From the NCBI GenBank assembly GCA_945906725.1, contig CAMDRI010000034.1:1-39002 (forward strand): a stretch of 39,002 nucleotides of DNA, given 5' to 3'. The notes beneath the pieces are model-generated. The model was not told where the DNA came from. It worked only from the letters and a program-made list of their open reading frames with translations, and ran no database searches. Source of the DNA: Candidatus Kuenenia stuttgartensis (GTDB lineage Bacteria; Planctomycetota; Planctomycetia; Planctomycetales; Planctomycetaceae). How positions within the stretch are numbered: position 1 is the first letter of the stretch; each line of letters begins with the position of its first letter. Both the position numbers and the translations under genes were made by a program. This document shows, in pieces, positions 25,999 to 34,308 of this stretch.

Positions 25999-28900
25999 AT
26001 GTATGCTTTGCACTCGATGCGTCAATGGAATCTCGTGATTGCTGTGATGTTGTTGGTGAGCCAGTCGTGTCGCGGCCAGGAACTGACGTTTGAAACTCAT
26101 GTGCGGCCGATCTTGAAGGCGCACTGTTTTGACTGTCACGGCGCGGAAGAAGATCCGAAAGGAAAGCTCGATCTGCGGCTGGTGCGGCTGATGGTCAAAG
26201 GGGGTGAGTCGGGCACCGCGATTGAACTAGGCAAGCCGGATGCGAGCTTATTTTTGCGACGGATCAAAGCGGGCGAGATGCCGCCGGGGCAGGTGAAAGT
26301 CTCGGCGCGCGAGATCGAGGTGCTTGAAAAGTGGATTGCGGCTGGCGCGAAGACCGCTCGCGCCGAACCGGCCGAGATCGGCAAAGGGCTGGGAATCACC
26401 GACGAAGAACGCTCGTACTGGGCATTTCGACCGCTGAAGCGACCGGCGGTTCCGCAAACGAAGAATCCGAAACTCGAAGCGAGAAACTCTATCGATGCGT
26501 TTGTGCTCGCGAAGTTGCAGGAACGCGACCTCGCGTTCGGCCCGGAAGCGGATCAAGCGACGTTGTTCAAGCGAGCGTATTTCGATCTGCTCGGCCTGCC
26601 GCCTTCGCGCGATGAAGTCGAAGACTTTGTCAACGACACTGAACCCGACGCCTACGAGCGAGTGATTGACCGGTTGCTCGCGTCGCCGCACTACGGCGAA
26701 CGCTGGGGACGACATTGGATGGACGCAGCCGGGTACGCTGATTCGGATGGCTACTCAAATGCGGACGTCGATCGGCCGTGGGCGTACAAGTATCGGGATT
26801 GGGTGATTCGCGCGCTCAACGACGACAAACCGATCGACGAATTCATCGTCGAACAATTAGCCGGCGACGAATTCCTCAACGGCAAGTTTGCGAATTTGTC
26901 GCCGTCCGACATCGACCGGCTGACGGCGACCGGTTTCCTACGCATGGTGTCCGATGGCACCGGTGATGGCTCCGTCGATCAGGACTTGGCGAAGAATGCG
27001 GTGATGGCTGAAACGTTGAAGATGGTCAGTTCCTCGCTGCTGGGACTGACGGTCGGGTGCGCTCAGTGTCACGACCATCGCTACGATCCGATCTCGCAGG
27101 TTGACTACTACCGGATGCGGGCGATCTTCGAGCCGTCTCTGAATTGGAAGCGCTGGCAGGGTCGGCTGAAGACGCTGTATACGGACGCCGATCGGGCGGC
27201 GTCGGCGGCGATCGAGGCCGACGTTGCGAAGGTTGCCGCAGAAAAGAACACCAAACAAACCGAGTACATGGCGAAGGCTCTCGAACTGGAACTCGCCAAA
27301 CATCCCGAAGATCTGCGCGGCAAGTTGCGCGATGCCTACAACACGCCAGGCGACAAACGCTCGCCGGAGCAGCAGCAGCTTTTGAAGGAGCGGCCCAGCG
27401 TCAACATTTCTCCCGGCGTGCTGTACCAGTACCTGCCGAAAGAGGCCGACGAATTGAAAGCCTTCGACACTCGCATGGATGAGATGCGAGCCAAGAAGCT
27501 GGTCGAAGAGTTTTTGCACTGCCTCGCCGAGGAAGATGGCGAGCCACCTCCGACGCACCTTTTCCATCGTGGCGATCATCGCCAGCCGAAAGAGGTCATC
27601 AAAGCTGCGATGTTGGAGATCGCAACTCCGCCCGGTCAGCTCATTGAGTTTCCGGTCAACGATCCGTCGATCAACTCGACCGGCCGCCGATTGGCGTTTG
27701 CGAAGCATCTCGTCAGCGGCCGCGATCCGCTGTTTCCGCGAGCGCTAGCCAATCGACTTTGGATGCACCACTTCGGCCGCGGCCTCGTCGGAACGCCCGG
27801 TGATTTCGGGCAACTCGGCGAACGCCCGACGCATCCGGAGTTGCTCGATTGGCTAGCTTTGGAAGTGATGAGTGGAAGCAACACAAATGCTTCCTCTCCT
27901 CTCTCATTCAAACGCCTGCATCGCCTGCTGATGACCTCAACCGTCTACCGGCAATCGACCGCACGGCGACCGGAACTCGACCCGGTTGATCCCAGCAACT
28001 TGCTGCTAGGCCGGATGAGTGTGCGGCGGTTGGAGGCCGAGGCCATGCGAGACCGAGTGCTCGCGGCCAGTGGATCGTTGTCGAATGCGATGTTCGGAAA
28101 ACCGATCGCCATCGCCGAGGATTTCGTCGGTCAGGTCGTCGTCAACGACATGTCGCGCCGCAGCGTTTACGTTCAACAGAAGCGCAGCAAACCGGAAACG
28201 CTGATGCGCGCGTTCGATGCTCCGGTGATGGAATGCAACTGCGACAAACGCCCGGCATCGACCGTCGCGACGCAGTCACTGATGTTGATGAACAGCGAGT
28301 TTGCGTTGAAACAAGCCGGTTTGCTGGCTGCGCGCGTTCGTCTGGAAGCGGCGGCGATGTCGTCGAAGCCGCTACCATTCGAGTTTGATCCGAGCCTCTT
28401 GCCGCTGCGGCCTGGCGATCTCTGGCAGATTGGCTACGGCGAATTCGATGGCTCGACGAAGCGTACGAAATCGTTCACCAAGTTCGCGCACTGGACCGGC
28501 TCGCAATGGCAGGGAGGCCCAATCGTTCCCGATCCCGCGATTGGCTATTCGTTCCTGAATGCGGCAGGAGGTCACACTGGAAACGATCAGCAGCACGCCA
28601 CGATTCGCCGCTGGACGGCTCCGATTGGCGGAACGGTTTCGATTTCGGGTAGCCTGCATCATCTGAGCGAAAACGGCGACGGCGTTCGCAGCCGCGTTGT
28701 CTCCAGCCGCACCGGCCTCGCCGCCGAATTCATCGCCGAGCACAAAACGGTCGACGCCAACATCGCCGCGATCGAAGTCCAGCCGGGCGAAACGCTCGAC
28801 TTCATCACCGACTGTCGCGAGTCGGTCACGTCCGATTCGTTCGCCTGGTCGATCACGATCAAGCTGAAGGGGACCGACGGCAAAGAGATCGCGTGGGCCG

Positions 28901-29139
28901 CCGACAAGGGATTCCCTGGTCTGCCAACTCCACCAATGACGAATCAAATCGCGGCGGCGTGGCAGATTGCGTATCACCGACCGATTATGCCGACCGAGTT
29001 TGCCGCCGTGTGCGGATTTTTCCGGCAGCAGTTCGCGACGTTGTCTGAAACCCCGTCCATTGCCGATCCCGAATTGCAGGTGCTGATCGATCTCTGCCAA
29101 GCCTTGCTCACCTCGAATGAATTCTTGTACGTCGATTGA
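25999..29139 (+). CDS. PSCyt1-DUF1549-DUF1553 planctomycete cytochrome-like protein with inserted C-terminal beta domain
   Basis: A 1046-residue exported protein. I chose the ATG at 25999 (GAGG 8 bases upstream); the signal peptide ends near QSCRGQ. Heme motif C43-F-D-C46-H47 lies in the N-terminal cytochrome c-like domain. DUF1549 follows (FDLLGLPPSRDEVEDF, SPHYGERWGRHWMDA, and second CxxCH in CAQCHDHRYDPI). DUF1553 begins at LANRLWMHHFGRGLVG. Between VRLEAAA and QIAAAWQIAYHRP, about 200 residues form an inserted beta-sandwich-like domain (PLRPGDLWQIGYGEF through SFAWSITIKLKG). DUF1553 then resumes and ends LLTSNEFLYVD. It is followed after 10 bases by its DUF1501 partner. The layout differs from the first pair, where the extra domain lies between DUF1549 and DUF1553. 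Confidence 0.92.
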   Translation: MYALHSMRQWNLVIAVMLLVSQSCRGQELTFETHVRPILKAHCFDCHGAEEDPKGKLDLRLVRLMVKGGESGTAIELGKPDASLFLRRIKAGEMPPGQVKVSAREIEVLEKWIAAGAKTARAEPAEIGKGLGITDEERSYWAFRPLKRPAVPQTKNPKLEARNSIDAFVLAKLQERDLAFGPEADQATLFKRAYFDLLGLPPSRDEVEDFVNDTEPDAYERVIDRLLASPHYGERWGRHWMDAAGYADSDGYSNADVDRPWAYKYRDWVIRALNDDKPIDEFIVEQLAGDEFLNGKFANLSPSDIDRLTATGFLRMVSDGTGDGSVDQDLAKNAVMAETLKMVSSSLLGLTVGCAQCHDHRYDPISQVDYYRMRAIFEPSLNWKRWQGRLKTLYTDADRAASAAIEADVAKVAAEKNTKQTEYMAKALELELAKHPEDLRGKLRDAYNTPGDKRSPEQQQLLKERPSVNISPGVLYQYLPKEADELKAFDTRMDEMRAKKLVEEFLHCLAEEDGEPPPTHLFHRGDHRQPKEVIKAAMLEIATPPGQLIEFPVNDPSINSTGRRLAFAKHLVSGRDPLFPRALANRLWMHHFGRGLVGTPGDFGQLGERPTHPELLDWLALEVMSGSNTNASSPLSFKRLHRLLMTSTVYRQSTARRPELDPVDPSNLLLGRMSVRRLEAEAMRDRVLAASGSLSNAMFGKPIAIAEDFVGQVVVNDMSRRSVYVQQKRSKPETLMRAFDAPVMECNCDKRPASTVATQSLMLMNSEFALKQAGLLAARVRLEAAAMSSKPLPFEFDPSLLPLRPGDLWQIGYGEFDGSTKRTKSFTKFAHWTGSQWQGGPIVPDPAIGYSFLNAAGGHTGNDQQHATIRRWTAPIGGTVSISGSLHHLSENGDGVRSRVVSSRTGLAAEFIAEHKTVDANIAAIEVQPGETLDFITDCRESVTSDSFAWSITIKLKGTDGKEIAWAADKGFPGLPTPPMTNQIAAAWQIAYHRPIMPTEFAAVCGFFRQQFATLSETPSIADPELQVLIDLCQALLTSNEFLYVD

Positions 29140-29149
29140 GGAATTAACG

Positions 29150-30601
29150 ATGCCCGAAAACTTTGACAGTCTCCGACCCACTCGACGCGAACTGCTCGCG
29201 AAAGGGACGCTCGGCATCGGCGGCGTTGCGCTGGCTTGGTTGCTGAACCAAGAGAATCTGCTGGCCGTGCCGGCGACCGTGAAGCTCAAGCCGCAGTCGT
29301 TTGACTTGAAGCCGAAGCAGCCGCCAGGCGAAGCGAAGGCGCGGGCGATGATCTCGCTGTTCATGCACGGCGGGCCGGCGCACATGGATTTGCTCGACCC
29401 GAAGCCGGAGCTGACGAAATTCAACGGGACCGATTACCCCGGCGAGGTCATTTACAGCTTCGTCAATCGAGCCAGCAAGAAACTGCTCGGCTCGCCGTGG
29501 AACTTCGCGAAGCACGGCGACTGCGGAACCGAAGTGTCCGAATTGTTGCCTCACACGGCGCAGGTCGTCGATGACTTGTGCGTGATTCGATCGATGCACT
29601 CCGGGCACAACGGACACGAAGTCTCGATCCGGTACTGGCAACAAGGCATCCCGGCGGTTGTCGGGCGGCCGACGCTCGGAGCGTGGCTGACATACGCGCT
29701 CGGCAGCGAATCGCAGAGCTTGCCGGCGTACATGGTGCTCAGCGATCCCGGCGGGCATCCCGTGGACGGCGTGCTGAACTGGTCGAACGGTTTCATGCCG
29801 CCGCTGTTTCAAGGGACGGTACTGCGTGCACAGGAACCTCGGATTCTCAACCTCGACCCGCCGCCGCATTTGAAGGGGACGTTGCAGGCTCAGAATCTCG
29901 ACTTGCTACGAGTCTTGAATCGCCGACATCTCGAACTTCATCCGGGCGAGGCGGACCTCGAAGCTCGCATCCAGTCGTATGAGCTGGCCGCGCGGATGCA
30001 GACGGCGGCGAAGGAAGCACTCGACTTGTCGCAAGAGACCGAGGAAACGCAAAAGCTCTACGGTTTGGACAAGGACGAAACACGCGAGTACGGCACACGC
30101 TGCTTGATCGCTCGACGACTGGTGGAGCGTGGCGTGCGTTTCGTGCAGTTGTTCCTGGGCGGTCAACCTTGGGACACTCACACCGGCATCCGTACCGCGC
30201 TGCCCGCGATCTGCAAAAGGACCGATCAGCCGGCTGCCGCACTGGTCACGGATCTCAAGCGGCGCGGATTGCTCGACAGCACGATTGTCCATTGGGGCGG
30301 CGAGATCGGGCGGCTGCCAGTGACCGAAGGCGATCCCGCGACCTGCGGTCGAGACCACAACGGCCAAGGCTTTTCGACGTGGCTCGCCGGCGGAGGCATC
30401 AAGCCCGGAATGACGTTCGGCGAGACCGACGAATTCGGCCACCGCGCGGTCAAGGACATCGTCACAGCGAATGACTTCCAAGCCACGCTGCTGCATCAAT
30501 TCGGCCTGGATCATTTGAAGCTGGCCTTCATCCACAACGGGCAAGAACAAACTCTGACCGCCAAACGTGAGTGCCGAGTTGTCCGCGAAATCCTGGCGTG
30601 A
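29150..30601 (+). CDS. Tat-exported DUF1501 protein, paired with the DUF1553 gene
   Basis: This 483-residue protein carries a Tat motif (TRRELLAKGTLGIGG). The ATG at 29150 has GAGGA 7 bases upstream; an earlier in-frame ATG at 29117 overlaps the preceding gene and is less likely. Family blocks: MISLFMHGGPAHMDLLDPKP, CLIARRLVERGVRFVQLFL, VHWGGEIGRLPVTEG and GRDHNGQGFSTWLAGGG. The protein is collinear with the copy at 14780-16195 but clearly diverged from it. Its leader lacks the hairpin-encoded insert seen there. Both cassettes have the same order, DUF1553 then DUF1501, which argues for a functional pair. The enzymatic role is unknown. Confidence 0.92.
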   Translation: MPENFDSLRPTRRELLAKGTLGIGGVALAWLLNQENLLAVPATVKLKPQSFDLKPKQPPGEAKARAMISLFMHGGPAHMDLLDPKPELTKFNGTDYPGEVIYSFVNRASKKLLGSPWNFAKHGDCGTEVSELLPHTAQVVDDLCVIRSMHSGHNGHEVSIRYWQQGIPAVVGRPTLGAWLTYALGSESQSLPAYMVLSDPGGHPVDGVLNWSNGFMPPLFQGTVLRAQEPRILNLDPPPHLKGTLQAQNLDLLRVLNRRHLELHPGEADLEARIQSYELAARMQTAAKEALDLSQETEETQKLYGLDKDETREYGTRCLIARRLVERGVRFVQLFLGGQPWDTHTGIRTALPAICKRTDQPAAALVTDLKRRGLLDSTIVHWGGEIGRLPVTEGDPATCGRDHNGQGFSTWLAGGGIKPGMTFGETDEFGHRAVKDIVTANDFQATLLHQFGLDHLKLAFIHNGQEQTLTAKRECRVVREILA

Positions 30602-30648
30602 TGCGTCGTGGCCGACGCGTTTCGCGTCGGACGGATGCGAGACGCATC
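30600..30648. terminator. Two-level hairpin between convergent genes
   Basis: An outer stem GATGCGTC (30600-30607) with GACGCATC (30641-30648) encloses a perfect inner stem CCGACGCG (30612-30619) with CGCGTCGG (30623-30630) around a TTT loop. It starts at the last two bases of the DUF1501 stop codon and lies 26 bases from the end of the convergent TolC-like gene. A bidirectional terminator is plausible, but there is no T tract, so it may equally be one of the dispersed palindromes. Confidence 0.5.
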
Positions 30649-30674
30649 CACCGCGATTTCGAAAGGCCGTTCCG

Positions 30675-32747
30675 CTATTTCTTGTTCGGCTTAGCCTCTT
30701 CGGCGGCCGGGACCGGTCGCGGTGGCAACTCGACTTCGGTTTCGTACGGCACGGCGGGTTCCGGCGGCGTGCCGTTCGGAGCCGCGTATTCCTGAGCGTG
30801 CCAGTCCGGTTGAGCGACGAACTCGCTTGGTTCGGTGTCGAGATGCGGCGCGTCGTGGGCGTGAGTGCGTGCCCATGCCTGCCGCAATGAATCTCGATAC
30901 GCCTCCGGAGTCCAGTCGCTTTCGCCGAGCCAGACGTCGTCGTAGGGGAGCAACGTCCCCTTGTGATAGTGCAGTGCGACGATGGCTTTGTTGTATTCCG
31001 TCAAGCTGCGGAAGTAAGCGACTTCAGCTTCGGCCTGACTGCCGAGTGCTCGCAGCAGCACGTCGAAGGTCTTTGCGCCGGCTTCAACTTCCGCTCGGAA
31101 GAGCTGCACTCGCTGCTGAGCGGCGCGGAAGCGATTGAAGTTCGTTTGTGCCGTGGTGTACTGCACCGCGATGTTCTGGAAGTCCTGAGCGACCTCGTGG
31201 CTGATGTCGATTTCTTGCGCTAGAAGTTGATCGCGAGCCTTCGCCAGCCGTAGTTCGATATTGCGGACTTGGGCGTGCGCGGCTCGGAAGCCGAGTGGCA
31301 TTTGAAAAACGAAGCCCAGGTTCCAGCCGGGGAAATTGCCGCTCGTGATCGAACCATAGGCTGTCCTGAAAGCGGCTGGCGTAGGTCCAGTTCCATCTCC
31401 AAAAAGACCGTCGCCCAGCCCGTTGGCTTGAACGTCCGAAACGAAATCGAGTCGTGGATTTGTCAGGCTCTCCGCCGCACACAACTGCAACTCCAGACTT
31501 TTGATGTTCCACTTCTGTTTTCGCAATTCGACGCGTTGCGTCAGAGCTTCTGTGAGCGACGTCTCCCAGCTTGGATGAAATGCAGCCGTTGTCGGCTCAT
31601 CACTGGGACGCATCATGCGTCCGTCGTTGACCGACAGGCCGACAATCCGTCGCAAAGTGATCTCTGCGGAGTAAATGTTTGAAAGCGCCGTCTCAGCAAG
31701 CGAGCGGCTCTGAAAATAAAAATCTCGAGCTTGTGCCTCGTCGGAGGGCTTGAAGCCCGGTTTGCCCCCCGCTTCGAGAATGCGATGAGCCTCACGCCAC
31801 GACTGCAAAGCGCTGTTCCGATTGGTCACCGCCGTGTCGTATTCGCGATATCGAAGGTACAGCTCCCAGTACAAATCTTCGACATCCTTGAGCATCTGCA
31901 GCACGCTGGCCTCGAAGTCCGCCAGCGTGATGTCTTGGTTGATGCGTGCAATCACGACACCTTGGTTGACGCCGCTTAGTCCGCCAAAACTTTGCGAGAT
32001 CGGGCCGGCGATACGAGTGAACTCGGCTCCGGCACCAGCCCACAACGGTTGACGGTATTCCGCTCGGACATTGCCGGAGTATGCGGATGGAAAGCCTTCC
32101 GCTGGGTTGGCGTTTGAGTAATTCATCGTGTGATTCAATGCCACTGAACCACCGTAGCCGAAAGTCTTGGACAAACTGGAATCGAGAAGTCCGCTGTCGG
32201 TGTCCTGAATTAGCGACACGCTTCGAGGAAGTTTCGACTTTCCAAAAGTCATTGTCGTTTCAAAGGTCGCGTCGAAGGCCGCCAGTGCTCCGGAGATACC
32301 GCGACCACCGAACAACACGCCAGTCTCTTGAATCGCAGGATCGTATGTGGATGGAGCACGTTCGCCTGCTGTCAGAATGGTCGATGGTGCGCCGACTGCG
32401 GTTCGCGAACGAATGACGCTGTTGTTTTGAATGGCAGTTTGAATCGCTTGGCTGAGCGAGATTTCCCAAACCTCTTCCTTTTCGCGATCAAACACCGTGC
32501 GCGGACGCTTGGCGTAGGCGGCTTCCGGGGAACTTTGCGTGTCGATTGCCGGATAGTCGATCGAGGTGGCGGTGGCCTTGTAATAGTTCAGCTCTTTGTC
32601 GTCGCCGAGGTATTTCAGCTCTGGATTGGTCGCGCAACCCAACAGGGAGGTTCCCAGCACTGAGCTAACAGCCAGACGTTGCAGGATTCGGCGGCTTGCA
32701 CTGCCGAGCCGTCGAAGACGTGCCGGCTGTAATTTGGTGAATGACAT
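30675..32747 (-). CDS. TolC-family outer-membrane efflux lipoprotein
   Basis: A 690-residue protein with a lipoprotein signal (LGTSLLGC, Cys38). The ATG at 32747-32745 has AAGGTG upstream; the longer open frame beyond is non-coding. The family's repeated helical pairs are seen: AIQTAIQNNSVIRSR near residue 105, later DFEASVLQMLKDVEDLYWEL, NALQSWREAHRILEAGGK-like, and GFVFQMPLGFRAAHAQVRN. VAYFRSLTEYNKAIVALHYHKG is the classic C-terminal TolC signature. A proline-rich tail follows. At 690 residues it is longer than the usual 420-500, because of an enlarged N-terminal half and the tail. No inner-membrane pump or adaptor gene lies beside it. Confidence 0.88.
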   Translation of the reverse strand: MSFTKLQPARLRRLGSASRRILQRLAVSSVLGTSLLGCATNPELKYLGDDKELNYYKATATSIDYPAIDTQSSPEAAYAKRPRTVFDREKEEVWEISLSQAIQTAIQNNSVIRSRTAVGAPSTILTAGERAPSTYDPAIQETGVLFGGRGISGALAAFDATFETTMTFGKSKLPRSVSLIQDTDSGLLDSSLSKTFGYGGSVALNHTMNYSNANPAEGFPSAYSGNVRAEYRQPLWAGAGAEFTRIAGPISQSFGGLSGVNQGVVIARINQDITLADFEASVLQMLKDVEDLYWELYLRYREYDTAVTNRNSALQSWREAHRILEAGGKPGFKPSDEAQARDFYFQSRSLAETALSNIYSAEITLRRIVGLSVNDGRMMRPSDEPTTAAFHPSWETSLTEALTQRVELRKQKWNIKSLELQLCAAESLTNPRLDFVSDVQANGLGDGLFGDGTGPTPAAFRTAYGSITSGNFPGWNLGFVFQMPLGFRAAHAQVRNIELRLAKARDQLLAQEIDISHEVAQDFQNIAVQYTTAQTNFNRFRAAQQRVQLFRAEVEAGAKTFDVLLRALGSQAEAEVAYFRSLTEYNKAIVALHYHKGTLLPYDDVWLGESDWTPEAYRDSLRQAWARTHAHDAPHLDTEPSEFVAQPDWHAQEYAAPNGTPPEPAVPYETEVELPPRPVPAAEEAKPNKK

Positions 32748-33336
32748 GCTGGTCACCTTGTTCGAGAACGATCTCGCTGTTGGGACAACGCCAGCGCAGA
32801 CCGGCGATACGACCCTTACAAGTGGTATCGGCGACGCAATCCGCAAACTTTGGCTGGTTTGCCAGGGGGTGGAGGCGACGGATGAGGGGCGTGGGAAGTG
32901 ACCAGAAAAAACGCCGGTTGCGGCGTAATCGGCAGAAACTGCGCGACGAACCGCGCGCCCGCAAAGTTTGACAGGTTCGGCCGTAGCCGGCTCATCGGCG
33001 GATTTTGCCGCAGACGATAAGTCCTCGGTGAGGCCGCGACCGGGCCACGTCCGTCGGATACAGAACGATTCGCAAGGAACGTTGCGACCGAGACCATTAC
33101 CGCTCGTGGACCTCCGCCAACTTTGAGGAATCAACATGTCATTCGAGTCGGAGCCAATTGAGCCGGGGAACCCAGAAACCCCGTTGAACCGTTTTTCCAA
33201 TCTCCGATACCATGCCGCCCATTCTCCCCACGGTGATGACGCCGAGCGGACGGATCAGCCTGAGAAGGATGATGCCCGCTCTCGACGCCGTCGCCGCAAG
33301 AATTCCCCAGATGCCAGTCCGGCAAGGAGAGGCGAC
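32748..33336. promoter_or_regulatory. Divergent intergenic region between the TolC-like gene and flgM
   Basis: Promoters for both neighbours should lie here. There is an in-frame ATG at 33136 upstream of flgM with its own GAGGA, which would add 67 arginine- and proline-rich residues. I consider it unlikely. TTGACA (32968-32973) and GACGATAA (33013-33020, like a sigma-28 -10) were seen, but neither has a partner hexamer at the right distance. No other gene or long repeat is visible. Confidence 0.4.
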
Positions 33337-33639
33337 ATGGAAGTCCGAGGCCCTGGATTTGTTCCCAATGCGACTCCCATTCAAGGAGCCCGTCCGACAA
33401 CTGGCCCGGCGACTGCCGCCAGCAAGCCGTCGTTGGAGGTGCCACAAGATGAAGTCGAACTCTCTGCCGCTGGCCAATTGATGGGCAAGCTGACCGAGGG
33501 AACCGAAGCGTCTCAACGCGCCGAACGCTTGACTCGCATCAAGGCTGAGATCGATGCCGGCACCTACGACACCGATGCCAAGCTCGAAGCCGCGATGCTG
33601 AAAATGTTCGACAGCCACGGAATTGACTTGGAAGCGTAA
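33337..33639 (+). CDS. flgM: FlgM-like anti-sigma-28 factor
   Basis: A 100-residue protein beginning MEVRGPGFVPNATPIQGARP. The C-terminal half has the FlgM layout: DEVELSAAGQLMGKL, then AERLTRIKAEIDAGTYDTDA and a final helix to the stop. FlgM holds the flagellar sigma factor FliA inactive until the hook is complete. The start at 33337 is chosen because AAGGAGAGG ends 4 bases before it and the resulting length is typical of the family. No other flagellar gene is in the window, so the assignment rests on sequence alone. The stop is followed at once by the large nested palindrome at 33640-33787. Confidence 0.72.
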   Translation: MEVRGPGFVPNATPIQGARPTTGPATAASKPSLEVPQDEVELSAAGQLMGKLTEGTEASQRAERLTRIKAEIDAGTYDTDAKLEAAMLKMFDSHGIDLEA

Positions 33640-33787
33640 TAGTAGCAGGCACACTCCGTGTGTGTTCGCCGCGCGAGCGAATCTGCGGGCTGTGGAATGG
33701 GAAAACATCGGTATTCGATGTTGTCCCGTTCCACAGCCCGTTATCTTTTGAAGCGATCCGACGGCACACGGAGTGTGCCTGCCACTA
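33640..33787. repeat. 148-bp nested palindromic element between flgM and the Fur-family gene
   Basis: Outer arms 33640-33662 and 33765-33787 match at 22 of 23 positions (contain GCAGGCACACTCCGTGTG and its complement). Inside them a second inverted repeat, 33686-33710 with 33716-33740, matches at 23 of 25 around a 5-base loop. The outer left arm begins on the first base after the flgM stop. The element fills the gap and ends 14 bases before the Fur-family start. It has no coding capacity. The independent inner and outer stems suggest one palindromic element inserted into another, or a miniature inverted-repeat element. Confidence 0.85.
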
Positions 33788-33801
33788 CTTTGAGGTGTCT
33801 T

Positions 33802-34278
33802 GTGGGTGAATTGACTCCCAGTGAAAAGTTTCGCGAGTACCTGCTGACAAAAGGGGAGCGACTGACTCGCGAGCGAGCGATCATCATCGAAGAGGTGTTC
33901 GCTCAGCACGAACACTTTGATGCGGATGATCTGATCGCGAAAGTCGCACGCGACAAGTCTGGCCGGCGCGTCAGTCGAGCGACCGTGTATCGCGCGCTCA
34001 AATTGCTGGAAGAGGCGGGCTTGCTCCGCAAAGTCGCGCGGCCCAATGGCAGCGAAGTCTACGAGCACGATTACGGCTACCCTCAGCACGACCACCTGAT
34101 CTGTGCGAAGTGCGGCGATCTGATCGAGTTCACCAATGAAGCGATCTCCGCACTCGTGGACAAAATCTGCAACCAGCACGGTTTCATCAAGAGCGGTCAC
34201 CGACTGGAGGTCTACGGCACCTGTGCCAAGTGCAACGCTCCACCGAATCGTCGCCATCGCAAATTGGATTTGGTGTAG
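33802..34278 (+). CDS. Fur-family transcriptional regulator
   Basis: This 158-residue protein is typical in length for Fur/Zur/PerR. It has an N-terminal winged helix (GERLTRERAIIIEEVFAQHEHFDADDL, then RVSRATVYRALKLLEEAGLL). The dimerisation domain carries metal ligands: HDHLICAKCGDLIEF and the second CxxC in GTCAKCN near the C-terminus. These cysteines form the structural zinc site. Which metal is sensed cannot be decided. The start is the GTG at 33802, with GAGGTG 4 bases upstream. The longer in-frame extension would be encoded by the palindromic repeat. No target gene such as an iron or zinc transporter is adjacent. Confidence 0.92.
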   Translation: MGELTPSEKFREYLLTKGERLTRERAIIIEEVFAQHEHFDADDLIAKVARDKSGRRVSRATVYRALKLLEEAGLLRKVARPNGSEVYEHDYGYPQHDHLICAKCGDLIEFTNEAISALVDKICNQHGFIKSGHRLEVYGTCAKCNAPPNRRHRKLDLV

Positions 34279-34308
34279 TGCGGATTAGTTTTTGTGGGCG
34301 GTTTGGAA

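Noticed and set aside
33013-33020. GACGATAA resembling a sigma-28 -10 box upstream of flgM
   Set aside because: No TAAA-like -35 is present about 15 bases upstream, so the match is not supported.
33139-34257. Minus-strand 372-codon open frame across flgM and the Fur-family gene
   Set aside because: It runs through the palindromic element and opposite two recognisable genes. No homology or ribosome binding site was seen.
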